The position numbers and the translations under genes were made by a program. Under the pieces are notes generated by a model that was not told the DNA's origin, ran no database searches, and saw nothing but the letters and a program-made list of their open reading frames with translations. Positions 34,088 through 42,338 of a stretch of 64,000 nucleotides of DNA are shown here, one piece after another. Position 1 is the stretch's first letter; every line of letters begins with the position of its first letter. The DNA is from Catalinimonas alkaloidigena (lineage in GTDB: Bacteria > Bacteroidota > Bacteroidia > Cytophagales > Flexibacteraceae). Where the stretch lies: NCBI RefSeq assembly GCF_900100765.1, contig NZ_FNFO01000009.1:186001-250000 (forward strand). Reading direction: 5' to 3'.

Positions 34088-35929
34088 ATGCTACACAAGT
34101 ATCTCCTTGCCTTCTTGCTGCTGGTGTCCACCGCCTTTCCGGCGTTTGCTCAACTGGACACCATCCGCATCGATCTGGGCGCCAGTGCCTTTCCGAGCGC
34201 AGCCCCCTGGAACAACCTGACCGACGAAAAAGCCGGAGCCATCGAAGACCTGTTGAACCAGGCCGGACTCAACACCGGCATTTCTGTGGCAGTGACCGAC
34301 GCTTTCAACGGCAACAACACCAACGGACTGCCCGCCAACGATTCGCTCTCCATCGTCGGGGAGGCGTCGCGCGACAGCTTCTTCGGCAGCAAAGTGCCGG
34401 CCGTGGGGGGCAACGAAATCACCGGGGGCGTCACCTTCTCGGGACTCGACCCGAACACCGCTTACAGCTTCGGGTTGTTTGCCTCGCGCGAAGCGACCGA
34501 CAACCGCGAAACGACCTACACGGTCGAAGGTGCAACATCCGAAACCGTGAGCCTGAACGCCGCGAGCAACGTCGACAGCATGGCGCGCGTCCACAACCTC
34601 TATCCCTCGGCCGAAGGCACCATCGTGGTGACGGCCACCACCGGGGTCAACAACAACAATCCGAGTGGTTATTACTACCTCGGGGTGATCGAAGTCGCGT
34701 ATGTGAATACGGCAGGGCCCGGCGAAAAAATGCTGACGCTGCTTTCGCCCAACGGCGGCGAGTGGTGGGAGGAGGGGGCACAACCCCAAATCCAGTGGCG
34801 GAGCACAAACGTGGCTACGGTCGACATTTCGTATTCGACCGACAATGGCCTTACCTGGAACGAAGTGGCTTCCGACATTCCGGGCTTTAACCAGTCGTAC
34901 ACCTGGACGGTGCCCGGTTTCCTTTCTGCCGAAAGCCTGGTGCGCGTGGTGGACAGCAGCGAGCCGACCGTGGGCGATACCAGCGACGCGGTGTTCAGCA
35001 TCGTGGGCGACGACCCGGCGCAGTACACCATCGTGGTCATCGGTTCGTCAACGGCGGCCGGTACGGGACCTTCGTCGCTGGACAGCGCCTGGGTGTGGCG
35101 CTATCGCAACTACCTCACGCAGATGGACACCCGTTTTCAGGTAATCAACCTGGCGCAGGGTGGGTTCACAACCTACAACGTTTTGCCTACCGGGACCGCC
35201 ATTTCGGGCGTGAGCCAGAGCATCGACACGGCCCGCAACATCACCAAGGCCGTGAGCTTTGTGCCCGATGCCATCATCGTCAACTTGCCTTCCAACGACG
35301 CGGTCAACAGCTATTCGGTCGCCGATCAACTGGCGAATTACGACCTGATCGCTCAAACGGCCGACTCGGCGGGTGCTTCGCTCTGGGTCACCACCACGCA
35401 ACCGCGTGACCTGACCGACGCCGGGCAGATTCAGATTCAACTGGACATGCGCGATTCTACCCTCGCCCGGTTCGATTCGCTGGCGATTGATTTCTGGAGT
35501 GGCTTTGCGGAAGAGGACGGGACGTTGCTGGATGCCTACGACAGCGGCGACGGGATTCACCTGAACGACATGGCCCACCGGATTTTGTTCGAACGGGTGA
35601 TCGCGAAAAACATCTACAACTACGTGCTGGATAATCCTAACCCCAACGACGATCCGGTCACTTCGCTGCGGACGCAATCGCGCGTGCCGTTGCACGTCTA
35701 CCCCAACCCGGCGGCCGATCGCCTGCAGGTCAGTGTGGGTGCAACCGAGGGCGCTTTTCTGACCCACCTCCGGCTCGTAAACGCTCTGGGACAGACCGTA
35801 GCCGAGGCACAGCCGGAAACGGGCACCCGCGCGTATCAGGTCACTACGGCCGGTTTGCGGAGTGGGGTCTACTTCCTGCAGGTCGAAACCACCAAGGGCC
35901 GTTCGTCGGCCAAAGTGATTGTCAAGTAA
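34088..35929 (+). CDS. T9SS-secreted multidomain SGNH hydrolase
   Basis: A 613-residue secreted esterase. The order is signal peptide (1-22), an Asn/Gly-rich beta-sandwich domain (about 23-205), a Kre9/KNH-like Ig domain (about 213-308, LLSPNGGEWWEEGAQPQIQW), an SGNH domain (about 312-520; GSSTAAGTG block I, GIHLND block V) and a T9SS type A sorting domain (about 540-613, VYPNPAADRLQVSV ... SGVYFLQVETTKGRSSAKVIVK). Block I is GSS rather than GDS, known in some carbohydrate esterases. The substrate is probably an acetylated polysaccharide outside the cell. It is divergent from the sigma factor gene and not part of the SusCD operon. Confidence 0.87.
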   Translation: MLHKYLLAFLLLVSTAFPAFAQLDTIRIDLGASAFPSAAPWNNLTDEKAGAIEDLLNQAGLNTGISVAVTDAFNGNNTNGLPANDSLSIVGEASRDSFFGSKVPAVGGNEITGGVTFSGLDPNTAYSFGLFASREATDNRETTYTVEGATSETVSLNAASNVDSMARVHNLYPSAEGTIVVTATTGVNNNNPSGYYYLGVIEVAYVNTAGPGEKMLTLLSPNGGEWWEEGAQPQIQWRSTNVATVDISYSTDNGLTWNEVASDIPGFNQSYTWTVPGFLSAESLVRVVDSSEPTVGDTSDAVFSIVGDDPAQYTIVVIGSSTAAGTGPSSLDSAWVWRYRNYLTQMDTRFQVINLAQGGFTTYNVLPTGTAISGVSQSIDTARNITKAVSFVPDAIIVNLPSNDAVNSYSVADQLANYDLIAQTADSAGASLWVTTTQPRDLTDAGQIQIQLDMRDSTLARFDSLAIDFWSGFAEEDGTLLDAYDSGDGIHLNDMAHRILFERVIAKNIYNYVLDNPNPNDDPVTSLRTQSRVPLHVYPNPAADRLQVSVGATEGAFLTHLRLVNALGQTVAEAQPETGTRAYQVTTAGLRSGVYFLQVETTKGRSSAKVIVK

Positions 35930-35952
35930 CAGCACCGCAGAGCGGCAAAGGC

Positions 35953-35982
35953 AGCGGGCTATCTCTCCGGAGGTAGCCCGCT
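35953..35982. terminator. Hairpin between convergent SGNH and CAT-like genes
   Basis: AGCGGGCTA/TAGCCCGCT forms a perfect 9-bp stem with a 12-nt loop. There is no T run on either side, so it may act as a processing or Rho-assisted terminator. Confidence 0.45.
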
Positions 35983-36011
35983 TGTGGTAAAGGAGTAGCC
36001 GGACGCAGCGA

Positions 36012-36644
36012 TCACGCCGGATTCATCAGTTCCTGAAAGCGCTCGACAAACAGCCCTACGTCGCGGCCATCGACCAGCGCGTGGTGGACGTGGATGGAAA
36101 CGGGCATGGTGCGCTTTCCGTGCGCCTCCACCATCTTGCCGAACGAGACTTTCGGGCTGCTGTCCGGGTAAGAGAAACTGCGGGCGTGCGACAGGGACGT
36201 AAACCGCAGCCACGGCAGGGCAGAAAGGTGCATCACCGCCACCTCGTGGTTTGTATGGTCGGGAAACAGCGTGGTCGAGGCACGTACCTGCGCAATCGGG
36301 CCTTCGGCCTCCCGTACGAACGTCGCAAACTCTTCGTGGTAATCCAGGTACGAGAACCCGAATGTGCCGTCCGGCCGGTCGATGGTCGGCGAGGCGTGAA
36401 CACGGTCGTAGACGTACACCTCCTCGTCCAGAATCCGGTAGCGAAACGGTTCCGTTTGGTTGGCCGCCGTCAGCGCATGGTGCAGGTAGGCAAGGAAAAA
36501 CGAATGCCCCCGCTGCTTGGCCGTGCGGTACGCACCGGTGCAGTCGATCTCCACACAAACGCCGTGAAACGGCTCTTCGAATTTGCGGAAGAAGTGAAAG
36601 TGGTCTTTGCGCGACCAGCGATCCAGCGCGAGTCGGTGTTTCAT
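36012..36644 (-). CDS. Chloramphenicol acetyltransferase (CAT)-like acyltransferase
   Basis: A 210-residue CAT-family protein. The catalytic segment VSIHVHHALVDGRDVGLF (about 182-199) has the HHxxxDG motif, and the start DRWSRKDHFHFFRKFEEPFH matches the conserved N-terminus. CAT enzymes acetylate chloramphenicol from acetyl-CoA, but many chromosomal Bacteroidota homologues are of unknown substrate, so resistance cannot be claimed. Its start overlaps the stop of the HAD phosphatase gene by 4 bp (TCAT on the plus strand), so the two are coupled. Cytoplasmic, no signal peptide. Confidence 0.85.
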   Translation of the reverse strand: MKHRLALDRWSRKDHFHFFRKFEEPFHGVCVEIDCTGAYRTAKQRGHSFFLAYLHHALTAANQTEPFRYRILDEEVYVYDRVHASPTIDRPDGTFGFSYLDYHEEFATFVREAEGPIAQVRASTTLFPDHTNHEVAVMHLSALPWLRFTSLSHARSFSYPDSSPKVSFGKMVEAHGKRTMPVSIHVHHALVDGRDVGLFVERFQELMNPA

Positions 36645-37330
36645 GGCAGCAGGAAGGGAAGGATGTCGGCGATGGTGTCGACCTGCCGAAAGTGGGGATG
36701 ATCGACGTGGTGCTCGATGTGCTCGTGCGCCCAGGTGGTGTGGTAAGGAATGTGAATGCCGTGCCCGCCCAGCGCCAGCACCGGCAGCACGTCGGACTTC
36801 AGCGAGTTGCCCAGCATTAGAAATTCGTCGGGGCGGATGTCGAGGTGGCGAATCAGTTTCTGAAAATCCGCCTCTTTTTTGTCGGACATGATCTCGACGT
36901 GGTGGAAATAATGCTCGATGCCCGAGTTTTTGAGTTTCCGTTCTTGGTCCAGCAGATCGCCCTTGGTGGCCACCACGAGCCGGTACCGGTCCTGCAATGC
37001 CTGCAACACCTCTTCCACGCCCTCGAGCAGTTCAATGGGCCGCGCCAGCAGCGCTTTGCCGTATGCCAGCGCCTTTTCGATCACCTCCAGGCTGACGGTC
37101 CGGTCCGTAACGCGCAGCGCCGTTTCGATCATGCTCAGCATGAAGCCCTTCACACCGTAGCCGTATAACGCCAGGTTCTGCATCTCGGTTTTGAACAGTT
37201 CCTGCCCGACGGTGTGGTGCGGCAGGTAATCTTCCAGCAGTTGGCAAAACTTCGTTTCGGCTTCCTGAAAATAGGGCTCGTTGACCCAGAGCGTGTCGTC
37301 CGCGTCGAACGCAATGACTTGAATGGCCAT
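36641..37330 (-). CDS. HAD family hydrolase (class IA phosphatase-like)
   Basis: A 229-residue HAD phosphatase. Motif I is IAFDADDTLW (D9, D11), motif II RLVVATKGD, motif III KKEADFQKLI and motif IV DEFLMLGNSLKSDVLPVLALGG, with a helical class I cap (about 16-95). All catalytic residues look intact. It is translated first in a two-gene unit with the CAT-like acyltransferase. The substrate is not predictable from sequence. Confidence 0.88.
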   Translation of the reverse strand: MAIQVIAFDADDTLWVNEPYFQEAETKFCQLLEDYLPHHTVGQELFKTEMQNLALYGYGVKGFMLSMIETALRVTDRTVSLEVIEKALAYGKALLARPIELLEGVEEVLQALQDRYRLVVATKGDLLDQERKLKNSGIEHYFHHVEIMSDKKEADFQKLIRHLDIRPDEFLMLGNSLKSDVLPVLALGGHGIHIPYHTTWAHEHIEHHVDHPHFRQVDTIADILPFLLP

Positions 37331-37560
37331 GACTCATTACACAAGGTTGGAGACGTGAAGGTACAGAATGGCGGGCGTTCCCTCGAAGCACCGCATCCGC
37401 CCTGTGGGGCCATGCCGTGTCAAGGGCGGATCGGATAGGATCTTCTTTTGCGATTTTAGTAATTTTTCCGGTACTTGGGGGTATCCTCCGCGATGCCGGG
37501 GCGCTCCGGCGCTGGGTTCTCTTTCGGCCATGGACGTGCTTCTCCAACGTCACGCTTATC

Positions 37561-39468
37561 ATGCGGTATCTACTGATTCTTTTCTGGGCCGGGCTCTGGT
37601 CAGCCTTACCTGCTTCCGGGCAGTCGAGTACGCCGGACGACAGCCTGGCCCTGCAGGCGGCTATCGAGGCCGTATACCCGCTGGAGGCGGCCGATCCCGA
37701 CAGGGCCGTGGCGCTTTACGATAGTTTGCAGGCGGCCTGCGTGGCGAAGGCTTACTGGGTAGGGGCAGGGCGGGCTGCGCAATACGCCGGCATTGTCGAG
37801 AGCGACCGGGGGAAGTACGACCAGGCGCTGCACCATTACCGGCAGGCCATTCCCCACTTCGAAGCCGCCCACTTCCCGACAGGCTTGGCCAGCACGCAGA
37901 ACAACATGGGTGTGCAGTTTACGCTCCAGGGCCGGTGGGATAGCGCGGCCGTGCACTACGTGCGTGCCATCGAACGCTACGAAGCGCTGGCGGATACCAA
38001 CGCACTGGTCATTCTTTACGGCAACACCAGCGCCGTGTTTAAGGAACTCGGCCGTTACCCGAAAGCCCTCCGCTACGCCGAAACGGGCCTGCAACTGGCC
38101 CAGGCCTTCGGCGATTCGCTGCGGCTGGCCGACGCGCTCATCAACCTCGCTACGGTCCAGCCCCAGGTGGGCCAGTCGGAGCAAGCTGCTCAGAACGGCC
38201 ACCAGGCCCTGCGGATCGGCGAAGCCCTCCACGATCCTTTTGTGCAGTACCTGGCCCACAACATCCTGGCAGATTTGGCGCAGGCGCGTCACCAGCCGAT
38301 GCAGGCGTTGCAACACGCCCGGCAGGCCCGGCAGTACGCGGACGCTTTCGGCGATCCGTTTCATCGGGTTACGGCCCTGAAGAACCTGGGCGCCAGCCTG
38401 TTTGAGAACCAGCGGACGGACAGCGCCCGGGTCTACCTGCAACAAGCAGCCCGGCTGGCCGCGCAGATCCATGCGTGGGACAAACTGGCCGAGACGCACC
38501 TGCTGCTCAGCGACGTGACGGCCCGCCGCCATGATTACGCGACCGCCCTGCAACACCTGCATGCGTACCGTCACCTGCACGACTCGCTCGAAAACGCCCG
38601 AACCCAACGGCTGGTGACCGAACTGGAAGCCCGCTACCAGTCCGAACAGAAAGATCGTCGCCTGGCCGAGCAGCAACTGGCGGTGGCGCAGGCGCAAAGC
38701 CGGGTGGCCCGTCAGCGGGCGCTGAACGGATGGCTGGTCGGCGGGCTGCTGTTTCTGCTCAGCGTAGGCGCGTTGCTCTACCGCACGTTCCGGCAACGGG
38801 CGGCGCTGAAAGACCAGACCATCGCGGCCCTGGAAAAACAACAAGAGGTGGAGCGGCTGCGGGCGTTGCTGGAAGGGGAAGAAAAGGAGCGGCAGCGGCT
38901 GGCCCGCGAACTGCACGACGGCATTGGAGGGCAGATGGCCCTCTTGCAGGCCAAAGCACGCGGGAAGCAAGACGTGGCGCAACTGGCCGACGAAATTCGG
39001 GACGCGAACCAGGAAATCCGACGCATTGCCCACAACCTGACACCCGGTATTTTGCAGCGGCATGGCTTCTGCAAGGCGGTCGAAACGTTTGTAGAAGAGA
39101 TGAACGCCGCCCTCGTAACGCCGCAGGTCGTCTGGCAATGCTTTGGGCCGGAAGCACGCATGCCCCCGCACGTGGCGTTGCCGCTCTACCGGATCGTCCA
39201 GGAACTGGTGTACAATGCCCGAAAACACGCCGGAGCCCGGCAACTCCTGGTGCAACTGAACATCGGCGACGAGGCGCTGGACCTGACCGTGGAGGACGAC
39301 GGCAACGGGCAACTGCCGCAGGCAAAAGCGAAGGGGCGGGGCATCGGTTGGTCCAACATCGAGCAGCGGGTCGCGTCGCTGGGCGCTACCCTGCACATTG
39401 AAGCCACACCGGGGCAAGGCTCTACGGTAACACTTCAGGTACCGATTTCTGCGCTGCAACATGGTTAA
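37561..39468 (+). CDS. TPR-containing sensor histidine kinase (HisKA_3 type)
   Basis: A 635-residue kinase. The signal peptide is residues 1-20 (SGQ end), a tetratricopeptide array spans about 60-360 (repeated Ala/Tyr helical pairs such as DQALHHYRQAIPHFEAAH), a coiled coil about 345-385, one transmembrane helix about 386-406, the dimerisation/phosphoacceptor helix ERQRLARELHDGIGGQMALL (H452), and an HATPase domain (LVYNARKHAGA N box, VEDDGNGQLPQ and GRGIGWSNIEQR G boxes). TPRs in the periplasm should sense a protein or peptide ligand. The ATG at 37561 begins the signal peptide. The response regulator gene overlaps by 8 bp. Confidence 0.93.
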   Translation: MRYLLILFWAGLWSALPASGQSSTPDDSLALQAAIEAVYPLEAADPDRAVALYDSLQAACVAKAYWVGAGRAAQYAGIVESDRGKYDQALHHYRQAIPHFEAAHFPTGLASTQNNMGVQFTLQGRWDSAAVHYVRAIERYEALADTNALVILYGNTSAVFKELGRYPKALRYAETGLQLAQAFGDSLRLADALINLATVQPQVGQSEQAAQNGHQALRIGEALHDPFVQYLAHNILADLAQARHQPMQALQHARQARQYADAFGDPFHRVTALKNLGASLFENQRTDSARVYLQQAARLAAQIHAWDKLAETHLLLSDVTARRHDYATALQHLHAYRHLHDSLENARTQRLVTELEARYQSEQKDRRLAEQQLAVAQAQSRVARQRALNGWLVGGLLFLLSVGALLYRTFRQRAALKDQTIAALEKQQEVERLRALLEGEEKERQRLARELHDGIGGQMALLQAKARGKQDVAQLADEIRDANQEIRRIAHNLTPGILQRHGFCKAVETFVEEMNAALVTPQVVWQCFGPEARMPPHVALPLYRIVQELVYNARKHAGARQLLVQLNIGDEALDLTVEDDGNGQLPQAKAKGRGIGWSNIEQRVASLGATLHIEATPGQGSTVTLQVPISALQHG

Positions 39469-40081
39469 CCTCGGCATCACCGACGATCACGAACTGGTCC
39501 GACGCGGCCTTCGCGACCTGCTGCGCCCGTCGGAACGGCTGCGGCTGTGCGCCACCTGGGATTCGGCGGTGGCCACGCAGGCCGGCATCGAAGCGGCCCG
39601 CATTGAGGTGCTGCTGCTGGACGTACACCTGCCCGATCGGCGGGGACCGGAACTGTGTCGCGTGCTGAAGGAGCGCCACCCGACGCTGCACATCCTCGGC
39701 CTGTCGACCTACGACCAGCTGATCATCGTACAAGAGATGATGGACGCCGGGGCAGGAGGCTACCTGCTGAAAAGCACGGACCTCGGCGAGATCGAAACGG
39801 CCGTGCAGACCGTCTGTGCCGGGCAGGCGTACCTGGCCCCGACCTTGGCCGAGCGCATGAGCCGCCTGGCACGGGAGCCGCGCACGCTGCGACTGACCCG
39901 GCGGGAGCAAGCCATTCTGACGCTGATCGGCGAAGAATTTACCACCAGAGAGATCGGAGAACGGCTGTGCATCACCGAGAAAACGGTAGAGACCCACCGG
40001 GCGCACCTCTACCAGAAACTGGGCGTCAAAAACGTGGCGGGGCTGGTGCGGGAAGGCATTCTCCGAGGATACATTGGGTAA
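39461..40081 (+). CDS. NarL/FixJ-type response regulator
   Basis: A 206-residue regulator with a receiver domain (D8, D9, phosphoacceptor D54 in VLLLDVHLPDRRG, LKSTDLGEIETAV) and a LuxR-type HTH (about 142-206, LTRREQAILTLIGEEFTTREI ending TVETHRAHLYQKLGVKNVAG, split here for length). It overlaps the kinase gene by 8 bp and is certainly its partner. The two genes immediately downstream encode exported proteins, which are likely targets or parts of the same unit (inference). Confidence 0.95.
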   Translation: MVNLGITDDHELVRRGLRDLLRPSERLRLCATWDSAVATQAGIEAARIEVLLLDVHLPDRRGPELCRVLKERHPTLHILGLSTYDQLIIVQEMMDAGAGGYLLKSTDLGEIETAVQTVCAGQAYLAPTLAERMSRLAREPRTLRLTRREQAILTLIGEEFTTREIGERLCITEKTVETHRAHLYQKLGVKNVAGLVREGILRGYIG

Positions 40082-40153
40082 AAATCAGGGAAAACCCTGA
40101 TGCATCCGGACCGGAAATGGGGGTGATTTGTCCTACACAAAACTCCCATTGCC

Positions 40154-41224
40154 ATGAAAAATGTAATTCTTCTGCTGAGTGCCCTGATGCTAACGTGCCC
40201 GGCCTCGGCGACCATCCTCACCCTCGACAATTCAGAAAACTCGGCGGCGCAGTACGCCTCCTTCGGGGCTGCCCAAAATGCTGCCTCCGCGGGCGATACC
40301 CTCCTGGTGCACCCCTCCGTCTATTCTTACGGCGACGTCAACCTCACGAAGCGCCTGGTACTCATCGGACCGGGACATGATGCAACGCAACTGAACGGGA
40401 TGGAAGCCCGATTCGGGATCATAAAACTGCAGACCAACAGCAGTGGAAGCGTCATCGAATCGCTGCTCTGTAGTGCTGTGCAAGGCGATGTGTTCCAGCA
40501 GACAGACGACATCACGATCCGCAACTGCTACCTCGAATCGGGCGCGCCCGTAAAAAGTAGTTTCGGCGATGGTTCCAGTGCCGACCGCTGGCTGGTGGAA
40601 GGCAACGTGATGACGGCCACAAACTGTGGCGGATGCGCCCTCCTGAACCTGGAAACGAGCAGCGACGACTGGATCGTGCGCAACAATTTTATCCAGCTGG
40701 GGAGTAACTTCAACGGCATGCTGTTGCTGAAGGCCAACGCCACGTTCATTTTTTCGAACAATGTGGTGCTGGTACGCCAGACGAACTTCCCGGTTTTCAG
40801 GCAGGTGGCCGGGGCGCATTTCCAGAACAACATCTTCTGGATGCTGACTGATGTAACCGATTTTACTGAGGAATGCACAAATTGTTCTTTCGTGCACAAC
40901 CTGTTCTATTCCCCTACGGCCACCCTCGACGCCATTCCGGGCACCAACAACGTGATGAATCAGGAGCCCCTTTTTACGCAACTCACCGCGGAGCAACCCC
41001 AGTTTGTTCACACCAACGATTATCGCCTCGCGGAAGGGTCACCGGGCAAAGCCGGCGGTACCGACGCTTCTGACCTGGGTCTCTACGGCGGCAATTACCC
41101 CTTCCGGATGGCGGGCTTTTCGCCCACGGTCCCGCGTGTTTCTTCCCTGACGCCGGCCTTTCAGTCGGTGCCCCAGGGCGGTACTGTCAACCTGCAACTC
41201 TCGGGTTTCCGAGCCGGACAATGA
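40154..41224 (+). CDS. Secreted right-handed beta-helix protein
   Basis: A 356-residue exported protein with a signal peptide (1-19, ASA end) and successive beta-helix rungs (DDITIRNCYLESG, DRWLVEGNVMTATNCGG, DDWIVRNNFIQLGSNFNG, ATFIFSNNVVLVRQTN, GAHFQNNIFWML), followed by a short Ig-like tail (PRVSSLTPAFQSVPQGGTVN). It has no complete T9SS sorting domain. No polysaccharide lyase catalytic motif was recognised. Its stop overlaps the ATG of the next gene (ATGA at 41221), so the two are coupled. It lies 72 bp after the response regulator. A surface adhesin or glycan-binding role is possible. Confidence 0.75.
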   Translation: MKNVILLLSALMLTCPASATILTLDNSENSAAQYASFGAAQNAASAGDTLLVHPSVYSYGDVNLTKRLVLIGPGHDATQLNGMEARFGIIKLQTNSSGSVIESLLCSAVQGDVFQQTDDITIRNCYLESGAPVKSSFGDGSSADRWLVEGNVMTATNCGGCALLNLETSSDDWIVRNNFIQLGSNFNGMLLLKANATFIFSNNVVLVRQTNFPVFRQVAGAHFQNNIFWMLTDVTDFTEECTNCSFVHNLFYSPTATLDAIPGTNNVMNQEPLFTQLTAEQPQFVHTNDYRLAEGSPGKAGGTDASDLGLYGGNYPFRMAGFSPTVPRVSSLTPAFQSVPQGGTVNLQLSGFRAGQ

Positions 41225-42243
41225 AACGGGGGCGCGTGTATTTTCTCCAGTGGAGCGTCCTGCTGATGCTCCTGTGTTGGTCCGGTCCGATGGCGGCACA
41301 AAGGCTGGTCGACGCCGAGTACTTTGTCGATACCGATCCGGGTGTCGGCCAGGCCACACCCCTGCAACTGGCTCCGGCCGGGCAATGGGAGAACCTTGCT
41401 CTGATGCCAAACGTCAGCACCCTCCCGCCGGGATTGCACCGGGTGTGTGTGCGGATCAGGGAAGGTCGTCAGGTCTGGAGCCAGTTCCGGTGTGGTTTCG
41501 TGCTGGTTACGCGTACGGCTACGTTCAACATCGTGGCGGCAGAATACTTCTGGAACGAAGACCCCGGCGTGGGGCAGGGCACGCCGCTGGCGTTGGAAGC
41601 AGGAGCCAGCGTGGAGACAGACCTGCAAGTGCCGACGGACGGACTAACGCCGGGACTGCACCGGTTGCACGTCCGTCTGCGCGGCGCTGACGGAGCCTGG
41701 AGTCCGTACCTGCGACGGTTGGTCTTCGTAACGGGGCAACCGGACCGGCCGGTGGTGGCGGCAGAGTATTTCTGGGATCGGGACCCGGGCGTCGGGCAGG
41801 GTATTCCGCTGGACATCCCTACCGGCGATGCGCCTGACCTCGCCTTACAAATTCCGGTCGATACCGTCGCGCAGGGGCGGCACCGGTTGTACGTACGGCT
41901 GCAAGCCCGTGACGGCGGGTGGAGTCATTACAGCAGCACGTCGGTGTCGGTCAGTGGCGTCACGGCGGTAGCCTCCCTACCCGACGGCATGGCAGTGAGT
42001 CGTCCGTACCCCAACCCGGCGCGTGCGGAGGTCACGGTCCGGCTCGCACTGCATCGGTCCTGGCGTGGGACAGTGGTGGTGTACGATGCGCTGGGGCAGG
42101 AGCTCTACCGAAACGCCACTGTGTCGTGCCCGCCCGGCACCCATGTGTTGCGCATTCCCTGCGCCGCCTGGCCCGCGGGGCTGTACCGGATCAGCCTTCA
42201 GGCGGCGGATACGCATTGGCACTACCCTTTTGTGCGGCAGTAG
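41221..42243 (+). CDS. T9SS-secreted protein with three AEYFxxxDPGVGQG repeats
   Basis: A 340-residue exported protein. After the signal peptide (1-27) come three tandem repeats of about 75 residues (31-105, 106-179, 180-250). Each opens with (D/A)AEYFxxxDPGVGQxxPL and ends with GxHRLxVRLxxxDGxWS. A T9SS type A sorting domain follows (about 258-340, SRPYPNPARAEVTVRLALH ... AGLYRISLQAADT). Similar repeats occur in other Bacteroidota surface proteins; the function is unknown. It is translationally coupled to the beta-helix protein and sits in the two-component gene cluster. Confidence 0.82.
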   Translation: MKRGRVYFLQWSVLLMLLCWSGPMAAQRLVDAEYFVDTDPGVGQATPLQLAPAGQWENLALMPNVSTLPPGLHRVCVRIREGRQVWSQFRCGFVLVTRTATFNIVAAEYFWNEDPGVGQGTPLALEAGASVETDLQVPTDGLTPGLHRLHVRLRGADGAWSPYLRRLVFVTGQPDRPVVAAEYFWDRDPGVGQGIPLDIPTGDAPDLALQIPVDTVAQGRHRLYVRLQARDGGWSHYSSTSVSVSGVTAVASLPDGMAVSRPYPNPARAEVTVRLALHRSWRGTVVVYDALGQELYRNATVSCPPGTHVLRIPCAAWPAGLYRISLQAADTHWHYPFVRQ

Positions 42244-42299
42244 TTCTACTGTATCGCGACCGATAAACCGATCCTATACGCAGAGTTGCTGTTGCCGGA

Positions 42300-42338
42300 A
42301 ACCGGGCGGATGCGTAAGGCAGCCGTCCGGTTCATTTT
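42300..42338 (+). terminator. Terminator of the kinase/regulator/secreted protein unit
   Basis: The stem AACCGGGCGG/CCGTCCGGTT (one G-T mismatch) with a 13-nt loop is followed by CATTTTTTATT. The convergent ABC permease gene ends at the T run. Confidence 0.75.

Noticed and set aside
36012-36644. Chloramphenicol resistance gene
   Set aside because: The catalytic HHxxxDG is present, but chromosomal CAT-like proteins of unknown substrate are common in this phylum and no resistance context is present.
37606-39480. 624-residue minus-strand open frame opposite the sensor kinase
   Set aside because: Its translation is low-complexity (Gln/Arg/Val-rich) with no domain, while the plus strand has a clear TPR-kinase.
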